Positions 1-8,711 of a stretch of DNA of 43,118 bases are shown here, piece after piece. Each line of letters begins with the position of its first letter. Positions within the stretch are counted from its first letter, which is position 1. The position numbers and the translations under genes are program-made. The notes under the pieces are model-generated. The model saw only the letters and a list, made by a program, of their open reading frames with translations. It did not search any database and was not told the origin of the DNA. The DNA comes from Oscillospiraceae bacterium (lineage in GTDB: Bacteria; Bacillota; Clostridia; Oscillospirales; Ruminococcaceae), in the NCBI GenBank assembly GCA_017465665.1, contig JAFTVU010000012.1, positions 1-43,118 of the forward strand, written 5' to 3'.

Positions 1-2
1 GG

Positions 3-89
3 TACGAAAAATTCGGCTTCATCCATATCGGCACACAAAAATTCGATTTCTTTCCATTCACATGCGGATATATGGAAAAGCAGTTATAA
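3..89 (+). CDS. C-terminal end of a GNAT-like acetyltransferase (partial)
   Basis: An open frame enters from the left edge and ends at TAA 87-89, giving 28 residues. It begins YEKFGFIHIG, which resembles the last strands of GNAT N-acetyltransferases, where a Y-x-x-x-GF motif follows the acetyl-CoA site. Only the tail is visible, so substrate and start are unknown. The next gene begins 19 bases later with its own ribosome binding site, so the two are probably cotranscribed. Confidence 0.5.
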   Translation, partial: YEKFGFIHIGTQKFDFFPFTCGYMEKQL

Positions 90-108
90 CTCAGAAAGGA
101 GCACCGCC

Positions 109-435
109 ATGTTCGGCTTCGGCAAGAAAAAGAAAAAGCACAAGGACAGCATGCCGCTGGAATCCATATTTGCGCTCAACTATAAGCGCATACAGTACGC
201 ATCCATGCGCGACCCCGATACATACAAGGAGATACGCCTCGGCACAGACGGCGCACTGAACATCCTCGGAGATAAAATGCACATAGTCTGCTCGGGCGAG
301 AGCGTATTTGCCTGCACACTGGACGAGCTCTCCGCAGGTGAGCTGATGTCCCACGATGGAGTTGTGCTGAAAGGCTTCGACCACGTTTCCGGAGAGGAAC
401 GCACAGTCACTGCATTCTATCTGAAAAAAGACTGA
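109..435 (+). CDS. Small hypothetical protein with lysine-rich N-terminus
   Basis: 108 residues. AGAAAGGAG lies about 8 bases before the ATG, which supports this start. After MFGFG comes a lysine/histidine-rich patch (residues 6-13), then a compact mixed alpha/beta region with no signal peptide or membrane segment, so it is probably cytosolic. I recognise no family. It follows the GNAT fragment closely and is followed by a strong hairpin. Confidence 0.7.
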   Translation: MFGFGKKKKKHKDSMPLESIFALNYKRIQYASMRDPDTYKEIRLGTDGALNILGDKMHIVCSGESVFACTLDELSAGELMSHDGVVLKGFDHVSGEERTVTAFYLKKD

Positions 436-448
436 TACACAGAAATAT

Positions 449-475
449 CCCCCGATATCCGAAAGATATCGGGGG
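449..475. terminator. Hairpin between convergent genes
   Basis: An 11-bp perfect stem (CCCCCGATATC / GATATCGGGGG) with a 5-base loop sits between the + strand gene ending at 435 and the - strand gene ending at 511. The T-tract is modest on both sides, so it probably serves as a shared terminator. Confidence 0.7.
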
Positions 476-510
476 AATTCTCTTAGGAGAGGCATATATC
501 ATAGCTGAGC

Positions 511-2613
511 TTAATCAGCAAGATAATCATATACCATTTCGATCATATCAGCGTATGTGAACGCATCCGCCGCACCAAGGGTCTTGTCCTCCAGACCGAG
601 CAGTGCATACGCGATCGCATAGTAACCGATATTCTTGTCATTGTCCTTTACATCGGCATAGGGAGACTTGAAGATGCCTGCAAGGGACGGTACGGCAGTG
701 CCGCATTCTGCCGCAGTCAGCATTACCATCGCGTCACCCCTTGTAATATCAGCCTCGCTGTCATATTTTCCGCCGCCCATCGGCAGCTCGTCATACTGAC
801 CGTACAAGCCCATTACCGATATGCGGTTAAGGATATCCGCATATACACCTGCGCTTACGCTGTCGGTCTGCTCATCCATGCCCGCCGTTACGGAAAGACC
901 GTGCATCTCAAGCACCTCAGTCTTTTCCCTGAGAGACTTATCAGTAACAGCCTTGATATTGCTTTCCTCGGTTGTGCCGTAAGAATAAACAGGCTCGCCC
1001 GTGAACGCGTCACGGTATACATTGCCGTCTGTACCATATACCAGAACGGTCTTTGTTATCTTATCATGTACCCTTGCAAGATAATACAGCTCCAGCTCGT
1101 TATCCTGCCAGAACTTCTCCATTATCTCGTCCTCGGTCAGCATACCCTCAGGAGACACGAACTCCACATCGGAATAGTTGATGTTATACTCCGTCATAAC
1201 GCCGTTTGCATTGATACCTATACCAATAAAATCGCCGCTGACATCAAGACCGTTGACCTCTCTGTCCCAATCAAAATAGCTGCCGTAATAGGTGGTCTTA
1301 CCCTGCTTATCGGTGTAGCTTGTGACATCGCCGCGGTCAAAGACATATTCGCTGTACATATCGCTTGCGTACTTCTCTGCGATATCCTCCGCTAAAGCCT
1401 TTGTCTTAGCCTCATCATAGGTGTCACTGCTGCATTCATCCGAGCTGTAGTAGCTGTAGCTCATAAGCTCGCCTGTTTCGGCATTTACAGTAATATTGAG
1501 ATACTCATAATAATAACTGTCCTCCCAGACGGGCTCCTCATATTCATATATATCCTCGATGACCTTTTCGGCGGTGTTGCTCTCAGCACTGAAGCTTGCA
1601 GTGTAGACATAGGTCTCGGTATCGTTGTACTCGGTCTTATACAGACGGGAATAGTCAAGCTGCATATCATCGCTGTATGACATATATTCGTCAGCCTTCA
1701 TCAGCTTGATGATATCCTTCTCGCTGGCGTACGGCAGCTCCTTGGTTATCTCCTTAAGCTCTGTTTCAGAGAAGAACTTGTTCGCACCGCCCTCCTCCAT
1801 ATCAGCAGCAGAATCCTCGGTAACGATATCGTCGCCGCCGTAGTAACCATCCGCAGCAAAATCGCTCTTTCTGCCTGTGAAAGCGTTTATCTCGCCCCAG
1901 TCATCCTGTCGATAAACTATTCTTGAGGTATAAGCCTTGTTCTCACTGTCGAAATATATCTCATATTCGGGATAGATGGATATCATATCCGCATAAGCGT
2001 CCTTTGCCTTTGCTTCTGTGAGTATCTTCTCGGGCGCTCTGAAAGAAGCGTTCGGGTGCCAGCTGATATTAAAGGAGATAAGCTCACCTGTGTTCTTATC
2101 AATTACGATACGTCCGCTGTCGTTGTCAACAGGTATATCGTTCTTGGTACGGGTAAGACGGAATGTCGCCCTATCCCCCGAAAGAGCCACGGAAAGGCTG
2201 TCCTTGTCTATCTCAATGCTGCCCGCAACAGTTGGATTGAGCATCTTCACGGCCTTTACCGCCTTGCTGTAGAGTTCATCCGCGGAAAGCTCAGCCAGAG
2301 AAAACTCATTATTGTAGCTGTAGCCGCGTCCGCTGTTGTAATTTGTGATAACAGTACTGCATATCGTGCAGGAAAGGGACTTGTACTCCTCCGCGTCATT
2401 CGGTGTGCTCCATGTAAAGGTGTATTCCTCCTTGGGAGTGTATGTGGATACCCTGTAGCTGAACTCCTCCAGCTCCGCAGGGATCTCTATCCTGCTCTTC
2501 ACGCGGGACAGCATGGTGCGAAGCTCCGCTTCATCCCTGCCCTCAGCATACGCGCAGACAGAGCTCGATAGCGCCATCAGCACCGCCATTGAAAATGATA
2601 ATGCTCTTTTCAT
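511..2613 (-). CDS. Secreted YcdB/YcdC-PepSY-like repeat protein with SLH-like C-terminus
   Basis: 700 residues with a clear signal peptide (MKRALSFSMAVLMALSSSVCAYA). Repeated blocks of the form 'NTGELISF...W' followed by 'A...A' and an acidic/aromatic strand resemble the YcdB/YcdC (PepSY-type) repeats of Firmicute exported proteins. These are thought to act as protease-inhibitor or propeptide-like modules. The last 120 or so residues (ITRGDAMVML ... YADMIEMVYDYLA) look like degenerate S-layer-homology repeats, suggesting a cell-wall location. ACCTCCTT (read on + at 2621-2628) gives a strong ribosome binding site for this ATG. It is transcribed from the ECF-like leader at 2630-2685. Family assignment is from memory of motifs; the exact role is unknown. 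Confidence 0.75.
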   Translation of the reverse strand: MKRALSFSMAVLMALSSSVCAYAEGRDEAELRTMLSRVKSRIEIPAELEEFSYRVSTYTPKEEYTFTWSTPNDAEEYKSLSCTICSTVITNYNSGRGYSYNNEFSLAELSADELYSKAVKAVKMLNPTVAGSIEIDKDSLSVALSGDRATFRLTRTKNDIPVDNDSGRIVIDKNTGELISFNISWHPNASFRAPEKILTEAKAKDAYADMISIYPEYEIYFDSENKAYTSRIVYRQDDWGEINAFTGRKSDFAADGYYGGDDIVTEDSAADMEEGGANKFFSETELKEITKELPYASEKDIIKLMKADEYMSYSDDMQLDYSRLYKTEYNDTETYVYTASFSAESNTAEKVIEDIYEYEEPVWEDSYYYEYLNITVNAETGELMSYSYYSSDECSSDTYDEAKTKALAEDIAEKYASDMYSEYVFDRGDVTSYTDKQGKTTYYGSYFDWDREVNGLDVSGDFIGIGINANGVMTEYNINYSDVEFVSPEGMLTEDEIMEKFWQDNELELYYLARVHDKITKTVLVYGTDGNVYRDAFTGEPVYSYGTTEESNIKAVTDKSLREKTEVLEMHGLSVTAGMDEQTDSVSAGVYADILNRISVMGLYGQYDELPMGGGKYDSEADITRGDAMVMLTAAECGTAVPSLAGIFKSPYADVKDNDKNIGYYAIAYALLGLEDKTLGAADAFTYADMIEMVYDYLAD

Positions 2614-2629
2614 AACATCTACCTCCTTG

Positions 2630-2685
2630 TTAGTGTGCTAAAGTGTCTTTGTATATAAAACCGCTCATTATTGGAAAAGGTTGCA
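2630..2685 (-). promoter_or_regulatory. ECF-like promoter/leader, copy 1
   Basis: On the - strand it reads TGCAACCTTTT, then 11 bases, then CGGTTTTATATAC, directly upstream of the 511-2613 gene. An AAC-type -35 with a CGG/CGT-type -10 about 15-16 bases later is the usual layout of extracytoplasmic-function sigma promoters. A near-copy stands at 3311-3366; about 47 of 56 bases agree by hand alignment. Confidence 0.55.
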
Positions 2686-2727
2686 TACATAAAGATTTTT
2701 TCTTTTATGTCAGTATCGCATCGAAGA

Positions 2728-3294
2728 TCAATACCTAAAATCTGCCACAACCTGAAAATATCTGTTTTCAATCATCCAATTCACAAAGTCCCGTACACTG
2801 TCTTTATCGATACATTGTGTTGTTCCTCCATATCGGCACAATTGCTTATACACAACATCTCCATTGCTATTTATGTATATCACATATAGGGCATCATTTC
2901 CATAATCCCAAACAGTGTGTTCATATACCTTTATGCCATAACCGGCAGATACCTCAAATTCATTTACAAATCGCCGCATTCTGTCCAGATGCCTTTGATC
3001 TACGCGGTTTTTCGCAGTTAAATCTATTGCATCAGATACTATCTGCTGCCAATCATCCGCAAACTTAAAATCATCGGGCAAAGGATGATAGCCGCCGTCG
3101 CTATCGATAACGCTCGCAGTAAAATCTCCTTCATGAGGAACTGTGCGAATTTTAACGAACATAGCTTCACAGACCCGATCGTATCCATCCATAGCAATAT
3201 CGTCCTTGATATCTTCTGATACCGTATCGCTTATCCCACACGATACGATCAACAACAACGACAACATGAAAAATACAGCAAATACCCGCTTCAT
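2728..3294 (-). CDS. Hypothetical lipoprotein
   Basis: 188 residues from the ATG at 3294 (MKRVFAVFF...). I chose this start because GGAGGG sits 7 bases upstream; an in-frame ATG at 3309 would place five residues before the signal peptide and lacks such spacing. The hydrophobic leader ends in LLIVSC, a lipobox, so the mature protein would begin at that Cys and be lipid-anchored outside the membrane. The rest is a soluble alpha/beta domain with no family I recognise. Its leader repeats that of the neighbouring YcdB-like gene, so the two probably share a regulator. Confidence 0.75.
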   Translation of the reverse strand: MKRVFAVFFMLSLLLIVSCGISDTVSEDIKDDIAMDGYDRVCEAMFVKIRTVPHEGDFTASVIDSDGGYHPLPDDFKFADDWQQIVSDAIDLTAKNRVDQRHLDRMRRFVNEFEVSAGYGIKVYEHTVWDYGNDALYVIYINSNGDVVYKQLCRYGGTTQCIDKDSVRDFVNWMIENRYFQVVADFRY

Positions 3295-3310
3295 CGTATC
3301 GCCCTCCATA

Positions 3311-3366
3311 TTAGCGTGCTAAAGTGCTTTCGTATATAAAACCGCTTTGCTTTGGAAAAGGTTGCA
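3311..3366 (-). promoter_or_regulatory. ECF-like promoter/leader, copy 2
   Basis: Same layout as 2630-2685: TGCAACCTTTT-N11-CGGTTTTATATAC on the - strand, here upstream of the lipoprotein gene. The -35-like and -10-like blocks are identical in both copies, and the changes fall in the spacer and leader. This is what a conserved promoter would show. Confidence 0.55.
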
Positions 3367-3382
3367 CCCAAAGGGGAATTTT

Positions 3383-3949
3383 TTATTCTTTCATCATTCT
3401 TATCCCACAAAGTATATCGGTATTGGGATAAAACTCTATCTCTACTGCATAGATATGCGGATGAGTCTTTTCGTCCAGCGCCTCGTCGATCGCCTCCTCA
3501 TTCTCGTTATACGGATTTGCAGACAATATTGCATACATTTCCTCGCTTATGTACAGGGAACGATATTTCCCCTCGCAGGAAAAATGAACATACGGAATAT
3601 CCTCATAGTACTCCGCCACAGGTACTTTATAAACATCTGTAACACAGACAGTGCTTCCGCCGAAAATATCCTTGCAGCAATCTACAGCGTTCGCGCCGAA
3701 GAGAAACACAGGAATGCTCAGCAGATATATTATCAGCAGTCCCCAGCTATCAGTCTTTTTTGCTCCTGCAAAAAACAGCACGATATACGATACCACCGCT
3801 GCAAACACCATTATATACGCGCCAGCCATCGCATACAGATACCATGCTCCCTCTGCCCTGTTATTAAGCAGCGTTACCAACACAAATGCACTCAGCCCGA
3901 AAACTACGGATATGATCCTGGAAAGTATTTTTGACGTTTTTTCTTTCAT
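3383..3949 (-). CDS. Hypothetical membrane protein
   Basis: 188 residues. Three hydrophobic stretches (about 8-26, 38-60 and 69-85) are followed by a soluble domain of about 100 residues (GGSTVCVTDVYKVPVAEYYE onward) with a strand-rich pattern and acidic patches. A purine-rich GGGGGAAG precedes the ATG. No family recognised. It lies upstream of the lipoprotein gene on the same strand, but the ECF-like promoter stands between them. Confidence 0.65.
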   Translation of the reverse strand: MKEKTSKILSRIISVVFGLSAFVLVTLLNNRAEGAWYLYAMAGAYIMVFAAVVSYIVLFFAGAKKTDSWGLLIIYLLSIPVFLFGANAVDCCKDIFGGSTVCVTDVYKVPVAEYYEDIPYVHFSCEGKYRSLYISEEMYAILSANPYNENEEAIDEALDEKTHPHIYAVEIEFYPNTDILCGIRMMKE

Positions 3950-4005
3950 ATCACTTCCCCCTCCCTGTTGTTCCTATTTTACCATCAAACAAATAAAAAA
4001 GCAAC

Positions 4006-4036
4006 AAAAAGATCCGCTCTCTCACGAAAGCGGATC
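4006..4036 (-). terminator. Rho-independent terminator downstream of glyS
   Basis: An 8-bp GATCCGCT/AGCGGATC stem is followed by TTTTT on the - strand. It lies downstream of the 4173-5549 gene. Confidence 0.75.
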
Positions 4037-4095
4037 CCTATCTGTCAAAAAAACAATTTCACAGGCGAACGAGAAAGTGCCAAATGCTAGGAAAC

Positions 4096-4131
4096 CACAC
4101 AACGACTAGGCTTTGTGCCTGTCGTTGTGTG
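4096..4131. other. Perfect 11-bp inverted repeat after glyS
   Basis: CACACAACGAC and GTCGTTGTGTG flank a 14-base loop. There is no adjacent T-run, so it is not a classical terminator by itself. It may stabilise the 3' end of the glyS message. Confidence 0.5.
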
Positions 4132-4172
4132 AAGAGACGACGCAGATGGCGCTTTATCGGCAGCCTGCATTA

Positions 4173-5549
4173 TCAGAAACGGATTCTTTCCTCAATGTAA
4201 GCTCTAACCTCGGAGATCGGGATTCTAACCTGCTCCATAGTGTCGCGCTCACGAACTGTTACGCAGTTATCCTTCTCAACAGTATCGAAATCAATGGTAA
4301 CACAGAAAGGTGTACCGATCTCGTCCTGTCTGCGGTAACGCTTACCGATAGCGCCTGCGTCATCAAAGTCTACAGGGAAGTACTTAGCAAGCTCGTCATA
4401 AAGCTCGCCTGCCTTTTCGCTCAGCTTCTTGGAAAGAGGCAGAACAGCAGCCTTGATGGGTGCAATTCCGGGATGCAGATGCATTACTGTTCTGGTTGTG
4501 CCGTCCTCAAGAGCCTCCTCATCGTATGCGTCGCATACAACAGCAAGGAACAGACGCTCAACGCCGAGAGAGGGCTCTACAACGTAGGGCACATACTTCT
4601 CATTGGTCTCAGGATCGAAGTATTCAAGGCTCTTGCCGCTGGTCTTGATGTGCTGAGTCAGGTCGTAGTCTGTTCTGTCAGCAACGCCCCACAGCTCGCC
4701 CCATCCGAACGGATACAGGAACTCGAAGTCTGTAGTAGCCTTGGAGTAGAAGCAAAGCTCCTCGGGAGAGTGATCTCTCAGACGGAGGTTCTCCTCCTTC
4801 AGACCGAGATCAAGCAGGAACTTCTTGCAGTAGCTTCTCCAGTACTCGAACCACTCAAGGTCTGTACCGGGCTTGCAGAAGAACTCCAGCTCCATCTGCT
4901 CGAACTCACGCACACGGAAGATGAACTGTCCGGGAGTGATCTCGTTACGGAAAGACTTACCCACCTGAGCAACGCCAAAGGGAACCTTTTTACGGCTGGT
5001 TCTCTGGATGTTTGCAAAGTTTACGAAGATACCCTGAGCAGTCTCGGGACGGAGATATATCTCATTCTTGCTGTCCTCTGTAACGCCCTGGAATGTCTTG
5101 AACATCAGGTTGAACTGACGGATATCGGTGAAGTTCTTGCTTCCGCAGTTGGGGCAGCAGATCTCCTTCTCCTTGATAAAATCGAGCATCTGTGCATTAT
5201 CCCAGCCATTGCACTCCTGACCGAAATCCTCGATAAGCTTGTCTGCTCTGTGACGTGTCTTACAGTCCTTGCAGTCCATCAGAGGATCGGAGAAGCCGCC
5301 AACGTGACCCGAAGCCACCCATGTCTGGGGATTCATCAGGATAGCGGAATCCAGACCTACATTGTACTTGTTTTCCTGAATGAACTTCTTCTTCCAAGCG
5401 TTCTTCAGGTTGTCCTTGAGCACTGCACCGAGAGGGCCGTAATCCCATGTGTTTGCGAGACCGCCATAGATCTCACTTCCGGGATAAACGAAGCCTCTGC
5501 CCTTGCAGAGCGCAACGATCTTTTCAAGTGTCTTTTCTGTGTTTAACAT
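4173..5549 (-). CDS. glyS: Glycyl-tRNA synthetase (dimer type)
   Basis: 458 residues, the usual length of the alpha2 class II GlyRS of Gram-positive bacteria. It charges tRNA-Gly with glycine in the cytosol. C93/C96 and C132/C135 form a zinc-ribbon-like insert. RPETAQGIF (168-176) and the FRNEI...[12 protein letters not shown] block (200-222) are the class II motif 2 region. The C-terminal 100 residues are the anticodon-binding fold. GAAAGGAAA precedes the ATG. There are only 55 bases to the upstream lipoprotein gene, with a small CCCCTC/GAGGGG hairpin (5570-5588). No glycine T-box is present, so regulation of this copy is unclear. Confidence 0.95.
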   Translation of the reverse strand: MLNTEKTLEKIVALCKGRGFVYPGSEIYGGLANTWDYGPLGAVLKDNLKNAWKKKFIQENKYNVGLDSAILMNPQTWVASGHVGGFSDPLMDCKDCKTRHRADKLIEDFGQECNGWDNAQMLDFIKEKEICCPNCGSKNFTDIRQFNLMFKTFQGVTEDSKNEIYLRPETAQGIFVNFANIQRTSRKKVPFGVAQVGKSFRNEITPGQFIFRVREFEQMELEFFCKPGTDLEWFEYWRSYCKKFLLDLGLKEENLRLRDHSPEELCFYSKATTDFEFLYPFGWGELWGVADRTDYDLTQHIKTSGKSLEYFDPETNEKYVPYVVEPSLGVERLFLAVVCDAYDEEALEDGTTRTVMHLHPGIAPIKAAVLPLSKKLSEKAGELYDELAKYFPVDFDDAGAIGKRYRRQDEIGTPFCVTIDFDTVEKDNCVTVRERDTMEQVRIPISEVRAYIEERIRF

Positions 5550-5604
5550 AGTTTATATTTCCTTTCTTGCCCCTCGTGGCTTGAGGGGACGTAGTACTGA
5601 TTTA

Positions 5605-6579
5605 TTATCCCGCCTGTGCATCCGCATAGTCAATGGCGGCACACACTGCGTTATATAACGTATCCCATTCGATGTTATCTTCACTATAATAAGCGTCAAT
5701 CGTTTTCTGACGTTCCTGTATCTTCTTCTGTGCATCAGCAGGCATATCTTCAGCTTTCAGCCCCGAATACTCGTTAAAAGTTTCCAATATATCTACTATC
5801 GCCTGACAGAATTCACGCTCCATCGTGATCGCTTCCGATATATCGTTATGATACGGCTCCATTTGTTCAGGCACATCCATGTCTTCGATCGAAGACAATG
5901 TCGATAAACAGCTGTCGGCAAGAGACTGAAGGTCGCCCGAAGCACCGTCATAGAAAACACCTGCGATCAGTTCTCCGTTCACGACATAATCATTCCATAA
6001 ATATTCCAGCTTTGAGGAATAGGACTTATATTCGCCATTTGGCAAACGGGAGAATGCCTCACTCAGGACATTGAACCACGCCGCACTTATTTTTTCGCCT
6101 TCATCCATTTTTGTCCTGATGGCGTTAAGCTCAGCGATCAGGGCCTCAACTTCAGGAGAATTGTAATCGCCTTTCTCGATGTAACCGAGATAATCTATAT
6201 AACATTCATCGAATTCTTTTGAAAGTCCGACGGCATCGATAAATTTGCTGTGAACATCTTCAAGATCAGACGGACTGACCGTTTTTCCCAGTTCGCCAAG
6301 AGCTTCGATCGAACTGTCAACATATTCTTTTGCAGCTGCTGTATCCTGATATGCCAAAGCGTATCTTGCTGAGTAATAGCCCGTCAAATACTTATCCATA
6401 GAATAATTGATCTCTTCGATATAGAGTTCATATTCCCACGCTTCAGCCTGCCCCGCAACCACGGTGGCTGTCGTGCCGTCAGCGCCGCCAACAACACTTA
6501 CGGCTGTATCATCCTTGCCACAGCCTGCGGATAACAACATCATAACGATCAGAGAAATGATCGGGAGTGCCTTTTTCAT
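5605..6579 (-). CDS. Helical lipoprotein with GGADG motif, two-repeat form
   Basis: 324 residues. Signal peptide and lipobox LLSAGC point to a lipid-anchored extracellular protein. After the Cys comes a VVGGADGTTATVV strand motif that is almost repeated in the next gene (VIGGADGPTAVVV), then AWEYELY/PWEYDMY, so the two are paralogues. The remainder is helical and seems to hold two similar helical units (about 45-170 and 200-300), each with an A-L-x-x-L ... P ... H pattern. GGAGG precedes the start. Last gene of a five-gene cluster; function unknown. Confidence 0.75.
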   Translation of the reverse strand: MKKALPIISLIVMMLLSAGCGKDDTAVSVVGGADGTTATVVAGQAEAWEYELYIEEINYSMDKYLTGYYSARYALAYQDTAAAKEYVDSSIEALGELGKTVSPSDLEDVHSKFIDAVGLSKEFDECYIDYLGYIEKGDYNSPEVEALIAELNAIRTKMDEGEKISAAWFNVLSEAFSRLPNGEYKSYSSKLEYLWNDYVVNGELIAGVFYDGASGDLQSLADSCLSTLSSIEDMDVPEQMEPYHNDISEAITMEREFCQAIVDILETFNEYSGLKAEDMPADAQKKIQERQKTIDAYYSEDNIEWDTLYNAVCAAIDYADAQAG

Positions 6580-6589
6580 AAAACCTCCG

Positions 6590-7168
6590 TCAGTTCAGAG
6601 TTTCAACAAACACACCGTTAGCATCTTTAGTTGCCGCTTCAATTGCCGCAATCCATGCATCGCTCAGCGAATATGTAGGCTGTTCGTAATATTCTGCTAT
6701 AACAGCACCTATACGTTCAGCCTCCGCGTTTTCTTCAGCAGTAAGACTGTCTGCACGCTTCGAGAACTCCGCAAGCATCTTTGCACCGCTGTAAACTTCC
6801 TTTTCATACTCTGCTGCCGCGATAAGCTCCTCATGATACTGTGCGACCGTAGCGGGGGGCACTACTGCAATAAGCCCATCCAGTGCTGCGATGCAATTCT
6901 TGCTTGCCGCAATGGTGCCATCAGCATCGGCGCCGAAATATTCTATGTCGAATTCTTCGCGAGCCGCAACATACAGATCGTAATTATACACAAGCTCATC
7001 CGCATACATATCGTATTCCCACGGCTCGACCTGCTCTCCGACAACTACCGCTGTCGGGCCGTCTGCACCGCCGATAACGCCTACAGCTGCATTTTCCTTA
7101 CCGCAGCCCGAAAGCATGCTCACCGCCGCAGCCAAAACTACTGACAAAGCTATACGAAGCATTTTCAT
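6590..7168 (-). CDS. Helical lipoprotein with GGADG motif
   Basis: 192 residues from the ATG at 7168, chosen because AAAGGAG lies 8 bases upstream and the hydrophobic signal (MKMLRIALSV...) begins there; the longer open frame to 7432 overlaps the neighbouring gene. Lipobox MLSGC, then VIGGADGPTAVVV and PWEYDMY as in the gene downstream. The C-terminus DANGVFVETLN resembles DTDGAFLETLR at the end of the 7639-8112 product. It is a small helical surface lipoprotein of unknown role, 10 bases from the next gene. Confidence 0.75.
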   Translation of the reverse strand: MKMLRIALSVVLAAAVSMLSGCGKENAAVGVIGGADGPTAVVVGEQVEPWEYDMYADELVYNYDLYVAAREEFDIEYFGADADGTIAASKNCIAALDGLIAVVPPATVAQYHEELIAAAEYEKEVYSGAKMLAEFSKRADSLTAEENAEAERIGAVIAEYYEQPTYSLSDAWIAAIEAATKDANGVFVETLN

Positions 7169-7181
7169 ACCAATTCTCCTT

Positions 7182-7631
7182 TCAACTCTCCCGCACATCG
7201 ATGATAGCGGAAAGCATATCCGAATATGCCGTTCCGATACGATTTTCACTGAGATATTCCTTATTGATCTCAGCAAGCTCATTGAGTCTGTCTGTATTTT
7301 TGCCCTCAGCGCGCAGCACGATGAATTCGCAGGTGCGCTCGATATACTCCATCTCAGCGTTAAGCGCTTCATCAAAACGTTCCTCAGCCTTTGAAAGCTC
7401 ACGGGGAGCATCCAGTGCCTCCATGCGTTCAAGCACCTTTATGCAAGCGATCGCCGCCTTTTCCGCCGCCTGTGCGTCCACAGCGGTCATTGCATCATAC
7501 AGCTGATGCTCTGCTCCCAGATAATCAACGAAGCCCGCATCCACCTCTGCCGCATACTCGTCAAGCGAAAGAGCGCTATCTGAACAGCCGCACAGCAGCA
7601 TACAACAAAGCACTGCAATAAAACGTTTCAT
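7182..7631 (-). CDS. Helical lipoprotein
   Basis: 149 residues; lipobox MLLCGC after a short hydrophobic leader. The mature part is a helical bundle with an ALDAPRELSKAEERFDEALN segment that matches the layout of its neighbours (a helix, a Pro, then a helix rich in E and A). A GAGGT lies upstream, somewhat far. Spacing to the flanking genes is 7 and 13 bases, so it is clearly in the operon. Function unknown. Confidence 0.7.
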   Translation of the reverse strand: MKRFIAVLCCMLLCGCSDSALSLDEYAAEVDAGFVDYLGAEHQLYDAMTAVDAQAAEKAAIACIKVLERMEALDAPRELSKAEERFDEALNAEMEYIERTCEFIVLRAEGKNTDRLNELAEINKEYLSENRIGTAYSDMLSAIIDVRES

Positions 7632-7638
7632 AGCTCTT

Positions 7639-8112
7639 TTACCTCAGCGTTTCAAGAAATGCGCCGTCAGTATCCTTATCCACAGCCCTGCCTATCTCCA
7701 GAACAGTCATCGGAAAGACAGGATCGCTGACAAGCTGCTCTATCTCTGCAGAAAGCTCATCCATCTTGTCGTCATCGGAATAGCACAGCTTTTCTGCAAG
7801 CTCGAGCCATTCAAGCTCACGCTCCACACCGTCACAAAGCTGCTCATGCAGCTCGGAATACTCCTCAGGAGCAGAAAGCCTCCTTATTGTTTTAAGAACA
7901 GCCTCCGCTTCCTTTCTGATCGCCTTGAACTCCGAACGCTCCAGTCCGTTTTCCACTGCGTCATAAGTAAGCTGCCGCTGCATATCAAAATATTCCTGAC
8001 CGCTCTCCATCACAGCCTGCGCGTATTCAACAGGCTCCATCCGTTCACCCGAACAGCCTGTCAGCAGCACAAGCGCAGAAAGCGCCGCACACATGATTCT
8101 TTTCATATTCAT
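7639..8112 (-). CDS. Helical lipoprotein
   Basis: 157 residues; lipobox LLTGC. Helical mature part with LSAPEEYSELHEQLCDGVERE, which parallels VVPPATVAQYHEELIAAAEYE in the 6590-7168 product; the two also share the C-terminal ending. Its ATG overlaps the TGA of the preceding gene (ATGA), suggesting translational coupling. Function unknown. Confidence 0.7.
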   Translation of the reverse strand: MNMKRIMCAALSALVLLTGCSGERMEPVEYAQAVMESGQEYFDMQRQLTYDAVENGLERSEFKAIRKEAEAVLKTIRRLSAPEEYSELHEQLCDGVERELEWLELAEKLCYSDDDKMDELSAEIEQLVSDPVFPMTVLEIGRAVDKDTDGAFLETLR

Positions 8113-8711
8113 CTTTTCCCCGAAACGACCGCGCCTATCTCCTCACGGAAACGGTAAAGCTTATTGCCCTCGCGCATATCCGCGGTGAAAGCCTCCACCC
8201 ACTCCGCTTCGGCACGGGTGATATCTTCACGGGTATCCAGTATCTCACAGCACCTTGAAAGGTCCGTAAGGAACTGCTTTTCCTCAGCCACGAGCTGTTC
8301 CACCCTGCGCTCCGTTTCAGCGTTTGGTATCTCCACCGCCGCTATCTTATCCAGTGCAGAAACAGCACCTGCCAGAAGCAGTGAAGTATCAGCGGTCTCA
8401 TTGTCGCTTCGCAGCTGCTCCACAAGCGCCGTCTGAGCGGTCCTGTATTCACCGTACAGCAGATCGCTTATCTCGGATCTGTAGGAATTGTGAGAAACAT
8501 AGTTCCATATCGGTCCGATAACGCCTGCAACTGCAGCAATTATTCCCAGTGCCTTAAACAGCTTTCTTCGCCATACTATCTTCTTTATATCCGCAATTAG
8601 CTCTTCCAGCTCTCTTGCGGCTTCTTCAGAACGCGCGCTGTCCTCCGCGGATACTTCTTCCGTATCCGCTTCGGTCACATCAGCACTCGTCTGCTTTTCT
8701 TCATCAGCCAT
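8109..8711 (-). CDS. Membrane-anchored member of the helical lipoprotein group
   Basis: 200 residues. The N-terminal 50 residues are acidic (E/D-rich), then comes one membrane span (about 52-70, LGIIAAVAGVIGPIWNYV), then a helical domain of about 120 residues with the same A-L-x-x-I ... P ... E pattern as the four lipoproteins downstream. It therefore looks like the membrane-anchored member of the set, with a cytosolic acidic tail. It overlaps ilvE by 8 bases and the next gene by 4. Confidence 0.7.
   Translation of the reverse strand: MADEEKQTSADVTEADTEEVSAEDSARSEEAARELEELIADIKKIVWRRKLFKALGIIAAVAGVIGPIWNYVSHNSYRSEISDLLYGEYRTAQTALVEQLRSDNETADTSLLLAGAVSALDKIAAVEIPNAETERRVEQLVAEEKQFLTDLSRCCEILDTREDITRAEAEWVEAFTADMREGNKLYRFREEIGAVVSGKR

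Noticed and set aside
4113-5546. A 477-codon open frame on the + strand opposite glyS
   Set aside because: Antisense shadow of glyS with no family features and no ribosome binding site.
5550-5604. Glycine T-box before glyS
   Set aside because: Only 55 bases lie upstream, with no T-box sequence or specifier stem.
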